Of a stretch of 64,000 nucleotides of DNA, positions 16,283 to 24,321 are shown in pieces. Numbering within the stretch: the first letter of the stretch is position 1; each line of letters begins with the position of its first letter. The position numbers were made by a program, and so were the translations under genes. The notes beneath the pieces are model-generated. The model was not told where the DNA came from. It searched no databases and was given only the letters and a program-made list of their open reading frames with translations. The stretch covers positions 3,744,001 to 3,808,000 of the forward strand of contig OY282382.1 of NCBI GenBank assembly GCA_958295905.1. Direction: 5' to 3'. The stretch comes from an uncultured Vicinamibacterales bacterium. Lineage in GTDB: Bacteria; Acidobacteriota; Vicinamibacteria; Vicinamibacterales; UBA8438.

Positions 16283-17434
16283 ATGCGCCGGACCGGGCAG
16301 TATCTCTTCACGTCGGAATCGGTCACCGAAGGCCATCCGGACAAGATCGCCGATCAGGTGTCGGACGGCATCGTGGATGCCGTGCTGGCGCAGGACCCGA
16401 CCGGCCGCGTCGCCTGCGAGACGATGCTGACGACGGGGCTGGTGATGATCGCGGGCGAGATCACCTGCGCCGGCACGACCGATTTCACCGACGTGGTGCG
16501 GGACGCGATCCGGGACGTGGGGTATACACGCGCCAAGTTCGGGTTCGACGCCGACACCTGCGCAGTGCTTTCGTCCATCCACGGGCAGTCGCCGGACATC
16601 GCCATGGGGGTGGACCCCGGCGGGGCCGGCGACCAGGGCCTGATGTTCGGTTACGCCTGCCGCGAGACCGAGTCGTTGATGCCGTTGCCGATATCGTTGG
16701 CGCATGACCTGTGCCGGGGCCTGTCGCGGGCGCGTCGCGGCGGGGACATCGATTATCTGCGGCCCGACGGCAAGTCGCAGGTGACCGTCCAGTACGACGG
16801 TGACAGGCCGGTGCGACTCGACACCATCGTGGTGTCCAGTCAGCACGGCGATCACGTCGGCAGCGACCAGATCCGCGAGGACGTGCTGAACCACATCGTC
16901 AAACCGATCATCCCCGGATCGCTGCTCGACGAGAAGACCCGCATCTTCGTCAACCCGACCGGCCGCTTCGTGATGGGCGGGCCGCACGGCGACGCCGGCG
17001 TGACCGGGCGGAAGATCATCGTCGATACCTATGGCGGGGCGGCGCCGCACGGCGGCGGGGCCTTCTCGGGCAAGGACCCCACGAAGGTCGACCGGTCCGC
17101 GAGCTACATGGCCCGCTACGTGGCGAAGAACTGCGTCGCCGCGGGACTCGCCGACAGGGTTCAGGTGCAACTCGCCTACGCCATCGGCGTCGCCGACCCG
17201 GTATCGGTGCTGGTCGATACCTTCGACACCGCCAAGCTCGACGAGAAGCGCATCAGCGCGCTGGTGCGGGAGCACTTCTCGCTGACGCCCCGCGGGATCA
17301 TCGAGACCCTCGATCTCCGCCGGCCGATCTACCGGCAGACGGCGGCATTCGGCCACTTCGGCCGGTCGGAGCCCGACTTCACCTGGGAGCGGACCGACAA
17401 GGCGGAAGCCCTCCGCAGCGCAGGCGGGCTGTAA
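16283..17434 (+). CDS. metK: S-adenosylmethionine synthetase
   Basis: Makes S-adenosylmethionine from methionine and ATP. The 383-residue protein carries all signature blocks: [14 protein letters not shown] near the N-terminus, DQGLMFGYA in the middle, and [15 protein letters not shown] (methionine/ATP binding) at about 251-265. Length is normal. It is preceded by a long structured leader and ends 15 bp from the convergent lptFG gene. Confidence 0.97.
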   Translation: MRRTGQYLFTSESVTEGHPDKIADQVSDGIVDAVLAQDPTGRVACETMLTTGLVMIAGEITCAGTTDFTDVVRDAIRDVGYTRAKFGFDADTCAVLSSIHGQSPDIAMGVDPGGAGDQGLMFGYACRETESLMPLPISLAHDLCRGLSRARRGGDIDYLRPDGKSQVTVQYDGDRPVRLDTIVVSSQHGDHVGSDQIREDVLNHIVKPIIPGSLLDEKTRIFVNPTGRFVMGGPHGDAGVTGRKIIVDTYGGAAPHGGGAFSGKDPTKVDRSASYMARYVAKNCVAAGLADRVQVQLAYAIGVADPVSVLVDTFDTAKLDEKRISALVREHFSLTPRGIIETLDLRRPIYRQTAAFGHFGRSEPDFTWERTDKAEALRSAGGL

Positions 17435-17449
17435 CGACCGAGCGGGTGG

Positions 17450-19774
17450 TCAGGTTCGCGCCGCGAGCAGCAGATACACGGCGGAGCCGCCGAAGAGCAC
17501 GTTGGGCGCCCAGGCGGCGAGGATGGGAGCCAGGATGCCGGCGCTCCCGATGGCCGCGAAGATGCTGACGACGACCCAGTAGGAGAGTGCCAGCACGATA
17601 CCGATGCCGACGCCGGACAGCGCCCCGTGCTGGCCGGTGGTGACCGCGAACGGGACCGCGATCAGGGTCAGGATCAGGGTGACGAACGGGAAGGACAGCT
17701 TGCGCTGCAGCTCGACCCTAAGCGGAACCACGTCGACCCCGCTCGCGGAAAGCTCCCCGATATAGCGATCCAACTGCTGATAGTTCATCCGTTCGGCGTC
17801 CGGCCGTTCCGTCGCGAAAGAATCCGGCGGGGTGAGCGGCAGTTCGAGTGTCCCGCTCGTTTCGAACGCGCCCGGCGTCCGGTCGGCGGTGAACGTCCTC
17901 ACCCAGACGTTCCGGCCCTGCCAACCGTCCTCATAGGCGGCGATCCCGGCGAACAGCCTGTCCGCGAGACGCCATTCGTCCTCGGCGAATCGATAGGCGG
18001 TGACCCCGTGCAGCACCACGTCATTGGGGTCGAAGTTCGCGTAGTGATAGATGGTGCGATCCTCGCCCATGAGCCAGCGCCGCTGCAGTATGTCGACGTA
18101 CTGGGGGGAGCCCCCGCGAATGACCCGCCTGAGCTCGGTAGCGCGGCGGTTCGCATCGGCCAGGAAGCTCTCGCTCATGCTGAAGAGGGTTCCGCTCCAC
18201 ACCAGGGCGAAGAGGAAGAGCGGCAGGGAGATCCGGTACAGGCTGATGCCGCACGCCTTCATGACCGTGAGCTCGCTGGTCTTCGTGAGCAGGCCCACCG
18301 TGACCAGCGTGGCGACCAGGGCCGAGATGGGCAGGACGTAGTAGACGAACTGCGGCGTGGCGTACCAGAAGTACTCCAGGACGAGATCCAGCGTCGTATC
18401 GCCCCTGAACAGCCGGTCGGAGATCTCGAGGAAGGTCGAGATGTAGAAGATGCCGAGCAGCCCCACGAATGAGAGCATCACCAGCTTGAGGTACTGCTTG
18501 GAGACATAGCGATCCAGCAGGCTCGGGCCCCAGCCGATCCCGCTCCCCAGCCGCACGCCGCGTCCCGCCGGCGCGTCGTGCGGCGGAACCGGGGGAACGG
18601 GGCCGGGGGGAGCCGGCGCGTGCGCCCGCCGGCGGAGGCGGGGCAGGGCAGGCAGGATGCGGCGTTCTCCGAACCGCGAGCGCCACAGCAGAAGCAGCAC
18701 GCCGAACGCCCCCAGCACGATGTTGCAGATCCACACCGCCCAATCGGGCGACACCAGGGCGCCCTTCGCCAGCGCCTTGGCGCCGAACATCAACACGTAG
18801 TAGGCGAAGATGACGCCGATGCCCAGGGCGAAGCTGGCCAGCTTGCCGTCCCGGCGGGTGGTCACGCCGAGGGCGAGACTGATGAACGCGAACACGAGGC
18901 ACGCCACCGGAAGGGAGAACTTCTGGTGGATCTCCATGATCGGGTTGTGCGCCGAAAGTCCGCGGGCCTCCATCTCCGCCGCCTGCGCCCGCAGCTCGCC
19001 AATCCTCATCTCGGCCAACCCGCGTTGCAGGCCGCCGGCGGGGAAGATCTCCTCGGGATCGAGTCCCAGCACGATCTCATCGAAGCGGTTGACGTTGTAG
19101 GTGGACGGATCGGACGGATCGACGTCGTGCGCCGCCCCCGAGGTCAGCACGATATCGACCTGCCGGTTCGCCGGGTCGAGCAGAATCCGCCCCTCGTCCG
19201 CGACGTAGATCTGCGATGAGCCGGCCTCCCGGGTGTCGGCCAGAAAGACACCGGACCAGCCGGTGCCCTGGATGTCGACCTCGTTGACGTACAGGACCAT
19301 GCCGGGCAGGCCCTGATCGAAGACGCGCGCCTTCACGTCGTTCTCCGTCCCGGCCGCCACGGTCCGATAGACGATGTCCCGGAAAGCCTGATTGGCGTCC
19401 GGCAGCACCACGACGAGGGTGTAGCAACTGGCGATGGCCGCGGCGATCGCGAGCCCGAGGACCGGATACAGCAGGCGGTAGATGCTCACGCCGCACGCCT
19501 GCATCACGACGATTTCCCGATCCCCCGACATCCGACCCAGCCCCATCAGCAGACCGATGAGCACGGCCATCGGAATGGTGATGCCGAGGCCCTGGGGCAC
19601 GAGCGTCAGCATGAGCTGGACGATCGTCCAACTGTCCACGCCCTTCGCAATCAGCTCCTGCGCGACCTCCATGATCGGCGGAATCATCAACAGGAAGGTG
19701 AGGATCAGCAGGCTCAGAAAGACCAGCGGCAGCGCTTCACGCAGGATGTAGCGATCGATAATTCGAAACATCAT
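17450..19774 (-). CDS. LptF-LptG fusion, LPS export permease
   Basis: Inner-membrane permease of the LptB2FG ABC exporter that extracts LPS. The single 774-residue chain contains two complete YjgP/YjgQ-type units. The LptF-like half (about 1-390) begins RIIDRYILREALPLVFLSLL. A Pro-rich cytoplasmic linker (about 395-420) follows, and the LptG-like half (about 420-774) begins LLDRYVSKQYLKLVMLSFVG. Each half has the expected three-helix bundle, a large periplasmic jelly-roll and three more helices. In E. coli these are two proteins. The two-ATG start at 19774/19771 lies where the predicted transcript would begin, so the mRNA may be leaderless. Its ATPase partner LptB is at 35245-35970. Confidence 0.9.
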   Translation of the reverse strand: MMFRIIDRYILREALPLVFLSLLILTFLLMIPPIMEVAQELIAKGVDSWTIVQLMLTLVPQGLGITIPMAVLIGLLMGLGRMSGDREIVVMQACGVSIYRLLYPVLGLAIAAAIASCYTLVVVLPDANQAFRDIVYRTVAAGTENDVKARVFDQGLPGMVLYVNEVDIQGTGWSGVFLADTREAGSSQIYVADEGRILLDPANRQVDIVLTSGAAHDVDPSDPSTYNVNRFDEIVLGLDPEEIFPAGGLQRGLAEMRIGELRAQAAEMEARGLSAHNPIMEIHQKFSLPVACLVFAFISLALGVTTRRDGKLASFALGIGVIFAYYVLMFGAKALAKGALVSPDWAVWICNIVLGAFGVLLLLWRSRFGERRILPALPRLRRRAHAPAPPGPVPPVPPHDAPAGRGVRLGSGIGWGPSLLDRYVSKQYLKLVMLSFVGLLGIFYISTFLEISDRLFRGDTTLDLVLEYFWYATPQFVYYVLPISALVATLVTVGLLTKTSELTVMKACGISLYRISLPLFLFALVWSGTLFSMSESFLADANRRATELRRVIRGGSPQYVDILQRRWLMGEDRTIYHYANFDPNDVVLHGVTAYRFAEDEWRLADRLFAGIAAYEDGWQGRNVWVRTFTADRTPGAFETSGTLELPLTPPDSFATERPDAERMNYQQLDRYIGELSASGVDVVPLRVELQRKLSFPFVTLILTLIAVPFAVTTGQHGALSGVGIGIVLALSYWVVVSIFAAIGSAGILAPILAAWAPNVLFGGSAVYLLLAART

Positions 19775-19779
19775 CCCCG

Positions 19780-19785
19780 ATTGTA
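19780..19785 (-). promoter_or_regulatory. Extended -10 promoter for lptFG
   Basis: On the minus strand TGG-TACAAT (extended -10) is followed after 5 nt by the first start codon ATG at 19774. No good -35 is present. Transcription would begin at or within a base or two of the ATG, giving a leaderless message. Confidence 0.35.
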
Positions 19786-19807
19786 CCAATACACCCACAC
19801 GCCACGC

Positions 19808-19880
19808 CCGTTTCTGTCCATCTCTCCGCCTAACCTCTTCAACAGCAGGCATTTGGAATGCATTGTCGGCCGGCCGACAC
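19808..19880 (-). pseudogene. Decayed parB fragment
   Basis: This stretch aligns by eye with parB positions 20941-21014 over about 73 bases. It includes the near-identical blocks TTTCTG, CTAACC, CAACAGCA and TGTCGGCC-x-GCCGACAC, with two small indels. In translation CRPADNAF...VEEVRRRDGQK corresponds to CRLADITS...LQVVRQGDAQK of ParB. The frame is otherwise destroyed. It lies about 1.1 kb beyond the intact parB in the same orientation, as expected of a relic of a tandem duplication. The rest of 19886-19925 is unassigned. Confidence 0.5.
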
Positions 19881-19924
19881 GCGACCGCCGCCGCGACCTG
19901 CAGCCGTGACCGACTCTGCACGAG

Positions 19925-20340
19925 CGCGGCTTGAAGAGCCGGAAGCACGAGCCGCTCCGAAGAGCCGCCGCGCGAACTCGTTGCAAGCCCCTCGATCGGA
20001 CCCGTTGCGTGCACGAGCGGCTCGGGTCCGCGCAAGAACACATCTTCTTTCGTCGAGGGGCCGAAATCACGCCGTCATCGGAGCGACGCCGAATGCGACA
20101 GATGCGCGGCATGGATGCGGCCGAAGTGAAACTGCGCCACGAAACCGATGCAGCGAAACCGGGGAGTTTTGTTCTTGTGCGCCCCGATCCCGAAAGAGCC
20201 CGAAGCAACGAGCGGCTCGAAAGAGCCGGATGCAAGCCCTTGATGCGCCGATCCGAAAGGGCCGGAAGCCAACCCGAAGCCAACCCGAACGGCTCGAAGA
20301 GCCGAAAAGCAACCCCTTGATCGGACCCATGAAATGGGTC
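19925..20340 (-). repeat. Degenerate direct repeats (GATC-AAGGGGCTTGCA / GGCTCTTCGAGCC units)
   Basis: Read on the minus strand, three imperfect copies of a 70-80 bp unit occur near 20340-20285, 20255-20180 and 20005-19930. Each opens with a GGGTCCGATCAAGGGGTTGC-like block and continues with GGCTCTTTCGAGCC-like inverted repeats. The copies are too diverged to give exact borders. No gene or known element is recognised; the stretch between them (20030-20180) holds nothing I can name. Confidence 0.45.
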
Positions 20341-20349
20341 CGATAAGGG
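20314..20349 (-). terminator. Long near-perfect hairpin, possible parAB terminator
   Basis: Sixteen base pairs with a single bulged G and a GAA loop: CCCTT(G)ATCGGACCCAT pairs with ATGGGTCCGATAAGGG. On the minus strand, the direction of parAB, it is followed by GGTTGCTTTT, which is a modest T-run. It lies about 350 bp past the parB stop. Termination is a plausible role, but the distance is large. Confidence 0.45.
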
Positions 20350-20377
20350 ATGTTATGTTAAGTAACGGGTTCGGATC

Positions 20378-20423
20378 ACCGGAACGACCCGTCCACCGGT
20401 CCGGTGACCTTCACCGTTCCGGT
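20378..20423. repeat. Nested symmetric inverted repeat
   Basis: ACCGGAACG (20378-20386) and CGTTCCGGT (20415-20423) are perfect inverted arms. Between them, centred on nearly the same point, is the palindrome CACCGG-T-CCGGTG (20394-20406). The symmetry is that of an operator or a cruciform; the cognate protein is unknown. It does not match the chromosomal parS consensus. Confidence 0.5.
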
Positions 20424-20504
20424 CCGGGCGTGGGTCTCGCCATGGCCTCCGGTGCGGAGGCGACGGGACGCCCCGAAGAAGACGGTCAGGGACCTGACTG
20501 CCCC

Positions 20505-20611
20505 CGCGGCGGCCGAGCGGCGCCGGACGGTCGGCAAGGCGGAACCAGGACAAGGCCCCGAATACCGCGGGCAGCTCGCGGCGGCCGAGCGGCGCCGGAC
20601 GGCCGGCAAGG
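20505..20611. repeat. Two 35 bp direct repeats 72 bp apart
   Basis: 20505-20539 and 20577-20611 are identical except for one base (GGTCGG versus GGCCGG). The 72 bp period is a multiple of three, so a plus-strand frame from a GTG at 20404 to a TGA at 20641-20643 carries AAAERRRTVGK and AAAERRRTAGK. That frame (79 aa, very basic) has high GC at third positions but no recognised relatives and no clear ribosome-binding site. It is not called as a gene. Confidence 0.5.
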
Positions 20612-20698
20612 GCAAGCGACCCACGCTGTCGAGCCGCCGGTGACGAAGACAGCGGCTACCGGCAGCCGTGATTCCGGCGCACGCGGGGGCTACCCAGC

Positions 20699-21535
20699 TC
20701 AGTCCGTCTGCTTCAGCTCTTCGATGATCTCGGTGAGCGCGGAGATGATCTCCTCCCGCTCGACCTGGGCCTTCCGGAACCTCATGTTGAGATTGAAGCT
20801 CTTGGCGGGCGGGACGTACTTGAACGCGAAAGCCTTGGGACGCCCCGGTTTCCGTTGCTCGCTCTGTCTGGCGGCGACCGCTCTCGCCTGCTCGCGGGTC
20901 GCCGGCCCGTCGCCCCGGGTCAGTTGTTCGACGAAAGCAACCATTTTCTGCGCGTCGCCCTGTCTAACCACCTGCAACAGCAACGACTTGGAGGTAATGT
21001 CGGCCAGCCGACACAGTTCTCGAACCTCTTCCGGCATGGCATGAAGCGCGAGAGACTCGGTGACGGAGCTGCGGGACCGTCCGATTCGTCTCGCCACGTC
21101 GTCGTGCTTGAGACCCTGCTCCTGGACGAGAGTGCGCAGCGCCTCTGCTTCTTCGAAGGGGCTGATGTCCTTCCGCTGCAGGTTTTCGATGAGGGCGATC
21201 TCGATCATCTCCGCGTCATCGACCGCGCGGATGACCACCGGAACCTCGGTAAGCGCAAGTTGAACCGCCGCGTGATAGCGCCGCTCGCCGGCGACGATCT
21301 GGAATCGCCCGCGGCGTTGCCGGACGAGGAGGGGCTCGAGGATGCCCTTCTCGGAGATCGAGGCCATCAACTCTGACAGATCCCCCATGACCTGCCGGGG
21401 CTGGTCCGGATTGGGATCGACCTGCTCAATGGGCACCATGCGTCCCAGAGGAGAGCCCGCGGAAGCCGCCAGCGCCTCCACGTAGTGCTGATCGTGGCGC
21501 ATCTTGACTGCGCTGGGGAGTCCTTTTCTAGGCAC
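20699..21535 (-). CDS. parB: Chromosome partitioning protein ParB/Spo0J
   Basis: CTP-dependent DNA clamp that binds parS and works with ParA in chromosome segregation. The 278-residue protein has the N-terminal ParB/Srx domain with GERRYHA (box I, the CTP-binding arginine patch) and ENLQRKD (box II), a central helix-turn-helix region (DDVARRIGRSRSSVTESL), and a helical C-terminus for dimerisation. The GTG at 21535 is chosen because an AGGAGG lies 9 nt upstream inside parA and the protein then begins VPRKGLPS, the usual family opening. It overlaps the parA end by 8 bp. Confidence 0.92.
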   Translation of the reverse strand: MPRKGLPSAVKMRHDQHYVEALAASAGSPLGRMVPIEQVDPNPDQPRQVMGDLSELMASISEKGILEPLLVRQRRGRFQIVAGERRYHAAVQLALTEVPVVIRAVDDAEMIEIALIENLQRKDISPFEEAEALRTLVQEQGLKHDDVARRIGRSRSSVTESLALHAMPEEVRELCRLADITSKSLLLQVVRQGDAQKMVAFVEQLTRGDGPATREQARAVAARQSEQRKPGRPKAFAFKYVPPAKSFNLNMRFRKAQVEREEIISALTEIIEELKQTD

Positions 21536-22286
21536 GATCGATGACCTCCTCACACAGGCGGTAGTAGTCCGATGCGCCCTGGGAGTCCGGAGCGAAGGAG
21601 AAGATCGACTCGCGGTACGCGGGACTCTCCTCCAGGCGCACGTTCTTCGAGATGACCGTCTTGAACACCTTGTTGCCGAAGACCCGGTTGATCTGGGTTC
21701 GAATATCGCGGCCGAGCGACGTTCGGCGGTCGTGCATGGTGATGAGCACGCCGATCATCTCCAGGCTCGGATTGGCTCTGGTCTTGACCTTCTCGATGGT
21801 CTCCAGGAGATCGTCGGTGCCCTCGAGCGCGAAGTAGGACGACTGAATCGGAATCAGCAGATGGGTCGCGGCCACCAGGGCGTTGACGGTCAGGAGGCCG
21901 AGGGTCGGAGGACAATCGATGACGACATGGCGATAGGTGTCGGTGACCGGCGCCAGGAGATCCTTCAGCTTGAAGTGGGCGTCGAGTTCGCCGACCATCC
22001 GCGCTTCGAGCTTGGCCAGCGATATCCGGGCCGGTGCGACCGACAGATTCTCCTGCTGTTCGGCCGGCAATACGACATCGGCGAGCGGGCAGTCCTTCTC
22101 GGCGAATGCGTCGTAGACCGAACGGGTGATGGTGGTGCGGTCGAGGAACGAGAGCGTGCTATTGCCCTGGGGGTCGAGATCGATCAGCAGGGTGCGTCCC
22201 TGACGCAGCGACAGGGCCGCAGCTAGGTTGATCGCCGTCGTGGTCTTGCCGACGCCGCCCTTCTGATTGGCGATCGCGACGATCAT
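21528..22286 (-). CDS. parA: Chromosome partitioning ATPase ParA/Soj
   Basis: Walker-type ATPase that binds DNA non-specifically and moves ParB-parS complexes. The 252-residue length and absence of an N-terminal helix-turn-helix mark the Soj (type Ib-like/chromosomal) class. The deviant Walker A motif KGGVGKTT is at residues 9-16, the Walker B region is VVIDCPP, and the second motif LIDLDPQGNST follows the first strand. The ATG at 22286 gives the standard MIVAIANQKGG opening. It has its own consensus promoter and is coupled to parB. No oriC, dnaA or gidA/gidB neighbour is visible. Confidence 0.93.
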   Translation of the reverse strand: MIVAIANQKGGVGKTTTAINLAAALSLRQGRTLLIDLDPQGNSTLSFLDRTTITRSVYDAFAEKDCPLADVVLPAEQQENLSVAPARISLAKLEARMVGELDAHFKLKDLLAPVTDTYRHVVIDCPPTLGLLTVNALVAATHLLIPIQSSYFALEGTDDLLETIEKVKTRANPSLEMIGVLITMHDRRTSLGRDIRTQINRVFGNKVFKTVISKNVRLEESPAYRESIFSFAPDSQGASDYYRLCEEVIDRA

Positions 22287-22356
22287 GGCGAGCGGTTTCA
22301 GGCAGGAATCGCGAAGAAGGAACCAAGCCGAACCCCCCCGCTGCGAACGCGGCATC

Positions 22357-22386
22357 ATTGTAGGAACGGGCTCGACAACGTGTCAA
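22357..22386 (-). promoter_or_regulatory. Sigma-70 promoter for parAB
   Basis: On the minus strand TTGACA (22386-22381), an 18 bp spacer and TACAAT (22362-22357). The predicted transcript begins about 64 nt before the parA ATG. The promoter lies in the 113 bp gap between bfn and parA and allows parAB expression independent of the recN-miaB-bfn transcript. Confidence 0.7.
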
Positions 22387-22399
22387 GTTCGCGGGGCCG

Positions 22400-22885
22400 C
22401 TACATCTTGTATTTGCCCATGTCGTCCGGATCGAGGGCCTCCAGCCATTTCTGCAGCCGCTCGGAGTCCGCCTTGTCCGGCGTGACGTTCAGCGACTTCG
22501 CACGGTCGATGACGGTGTCTTCGGCGAAGATGGGCGCGCGCACCCGCAACGCCAGTGCGATGGCGTCACTGGGACGGGCGTCGATGGCCACCGGCTCCCC
22601 TTGCGCCACGAGGTGGATGATGGCGTAGAAGGTGTTGTCCTTCAGGTCGCTGACCACGATCTTGTGGACGTCCGCCTTCAGGTCGTGAATGACGTTGCGG
22701 AGCAGGTCGTGCGTCATGGGCCGCGGCGTCGACACATTCTCGATCTGGAGAGCGATGGCGTTCGCCTCGAAGACCCCCATCCAGATGGGAAGTACCCGCT
22801 GCCCTTCCGCATCGTGCAGAATCACGATCGGCATGTTGGTGATGGGATCGACCATCAGCCCCTTGATTGACATCTCGACCTGCAT
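22400..22885 (-). CDS. Bifunctional nuclease (BFN/DUF151) domain protein
   Basis: A 161-residue protein of the BFN family, small proteins with reported DNase/RNase activity in plants and a widespread but poorly understood bacterial role. The conserved segments ILHDAEGQRVLPIWMG (22-37), FEANAIAL (39-46) and the acidic stretch in DARPSDAIALALR (around 101-113) are visible. A short C-terminal tail follows the domain. It lies 21 bp after miaB on the same strand and ends before the parA promoter. Confidence 0.85.
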   Translation of the reverse strand: MQVEMSIKGLMVDPITNMPIVILHDAEGQRVLPIWMGVFEANAIALQIENVSTPRPMTHDLLRNVIHDLKADVHKIVVSDLKDNTFYAIIHLVAQGEPVAIDARPSDAIALALRVRAPIFAEDTVIDRAKSLNVTPDKADSERLQKWLEALDPDDMGKYKM

Positions 22886-22906
22886 CGACCGCCCCCTTCT
22901 GACCCG

Positions 22907-24289
22907 TCAACCCCGGGAGCCCGCGGCGAGGGCTCCGCTGCGTTCGACCGGCGGGGGCAGGTGCGCTCCGAAGGCGTCCGCAAGCTCGCCGTGAAGGCTG
23001 AACGGTCCGCTCTCCGTGATCCGTACCCGCACCACACGCCCCAGCAGGTCATCCGGGGCCTGGAAGTTGACGACCGTATTCCCGCTGGTGCGTCCGGCCA
23101 GCTCGGTCGTGCGCCTGCGGCTCGTGGAATCCACGAGCACGTCGACGACCGAGCCGACCCGTTGCCGGTGAATCTCGGCCTGTATCTCCTTCTGCAGCGC
23201 CTGCAGGGCGACGATCCGCCGCGTCTTCTCGGCCGCCGGCAGGTCGTCCGCGAGCCGTTTCGACGCGAGGGTATTCGGGCGCTCGGAATACTTGAACGAA
23301 AACATGCTGTGGTACCGCACCTGGCGGGTCAGGCTGAGAGTATCCTCGAACTCCTGCTTCGTCTCCCCCGGAAACCCGACGATGACATCGGTCGACAGCG
23401 CGATGTCCGGCATCGCGGCTCTCAATCGGTCGACCAGTTGCAGATAATCGTCCCGCGTGTGCCGGCGACGCATCCGCGCCAGCACCGCGGTGGACCCCGA
23501 CTGCACCGGGAGATGCAGGTGCCGGCACACCTTCGGCAGCGTTCGCATGGCGGTGATCATGCGGTCGCTGACGTGGCGTGGATGCGGACTCGCAAACCGG
23601 ATGCGCTGGATTCCCGGCACGTCGCTCACCAGCCGGAGCAGCTCCGCGAAGTCGCACCCGGGCCGGTCGGGGGCCGCGTAGTGATTCACGATCTGCCCGA
23701 GAAGATGTATCTCGCGATACCCGCCGTCGGCGGCGAGCCGGACTTCGTCGACGATCTCCGCGGCCGGGCGCATCCGCTCATGCCCCCGCGTGTACGGCAC
23801 GACGCAGAACGCGCAGAAATCGTTGCATCCTTCGATAATCGTGATCGCCGCCTTGACCGGATTCGAACGCCGGGCCACCCCCAGCGGGAACGATACGTTG
23901 TCATAGGGGTTGACGTCGACACGCTCGGGCCGGTTGCCGGTCAACCCCTCCACCATCGCCGGCAACCGGCTGAGAGCCTGCGTGCCGACAACCAGATCCA
24001 CCCGTTGTCCCCGTTCGAGCAGGGCCCGTCCTTCCTGCTGCGCGACACAGCCGGTCACCGCCACGATCGGACGCTTCCCGGCGCGGCGGCCGGGCACCAT
24101 GCCCAGCTCCGTGTACAGCCGCTCCTCCGCCCGTTCCCGCACGCTGCAGGTGTTGATGACGACGAGATCCGCATCGTCGATCGCTTCGGCCGCCTCGTAT
24201 CCCGCCTGATCGAGCAGGCCGGCCAGACGTTCCGAGTCGTGCACGTTCATCTGGCAGCCGAACGTCTCGATGAAGTACTTCCTGGCCAC
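22907..24289 (-). CDS. miaB: tRNA-2-methylthio-N6-dimethylallyladenosine synthase MiaB
   Basis: Radical-SAM methylthiotransferase that modifies A37 of tRNAs reading U-initial codons. It has an N-terminal UPF0004 domain with cluster cysteines 12, 48 and 81, a radical-SAM core with CNDFCAFC (Cys155, Cys159, Cys162) and a C-terminal TRAM domain. The GTG at 24289 is favoured by GAGGAAAG at about 5 nt; an alternative GTG at 24325 overlaps the recN stop (GTGA). The extreme C-terminus (SGALAAGSRG) is encoded by a dispersed 40 bp repeat, suggesting the original 3' end was altered. Confidence 0.94.
   Translation of the reverse strand: MARKYFIETFGCQMNVHDSERLAGLLDQAGYEAAEAIDDADLVVINTCSVRERAEERLYTELGMVPGRRAGKRPIVAVTGCVAQQEGRALLERGQRVDLVVGTQALSRLPAMVEGLTGNRPERVDVNPYDNVSFPLGVARRSNPVKAAITIIEGCNDFCAFCVVPYTRGHERMRPAAEIVDEVRLAADGGYREIHLLGQIVNHYAAPDRPGCDFAELLRLVSDVPGIQRIRFASPHPRHVSDRMITAMRTLPKVCRHLHLPVQSGSTAVLARMRRRHTRDDYLQLVDRLRAAMPDIALSTDVIVGFPGETKQEFEDTLSLTRQVRYHSMFSFKYSERPNTLASKRLADDLPAAEKTRRIVALQALQKEIQAEIHRQRVGSVVDVLVDSTSRRRTTELAGRTSGNTVVNFQAPDDLLGRVVRVRITESGPFSLHGELADAFGAHLPPPVERSGALAAGSRG
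22913..22955. repeat. Dispersed ~40 bp repeat, copy in miaB 3' end
   Basis: CCGGGAGCCCGCGGC followed by GCTGCGTTCG and CCGGC matches 44064-44103 with about three substitutions and two one-base gaps. Here it contains a perfect GGAGCCC/GGGCTCC stem and supplies the last dozen codons of miaB. Confidence 0.7.
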
Positions 24290-24321
24290 GGTCGCTTTCC
24301 TCGCCGATGCCGCCGGCGCGC

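Noticed and set aside
19775..21015. Canonical parS site near parAB
   Set aside because: I searched by eye for TGTTNCACGTGAAACA and found only isolated fragments such as GTGAAAC and ACGAAAC, not a palindrome.
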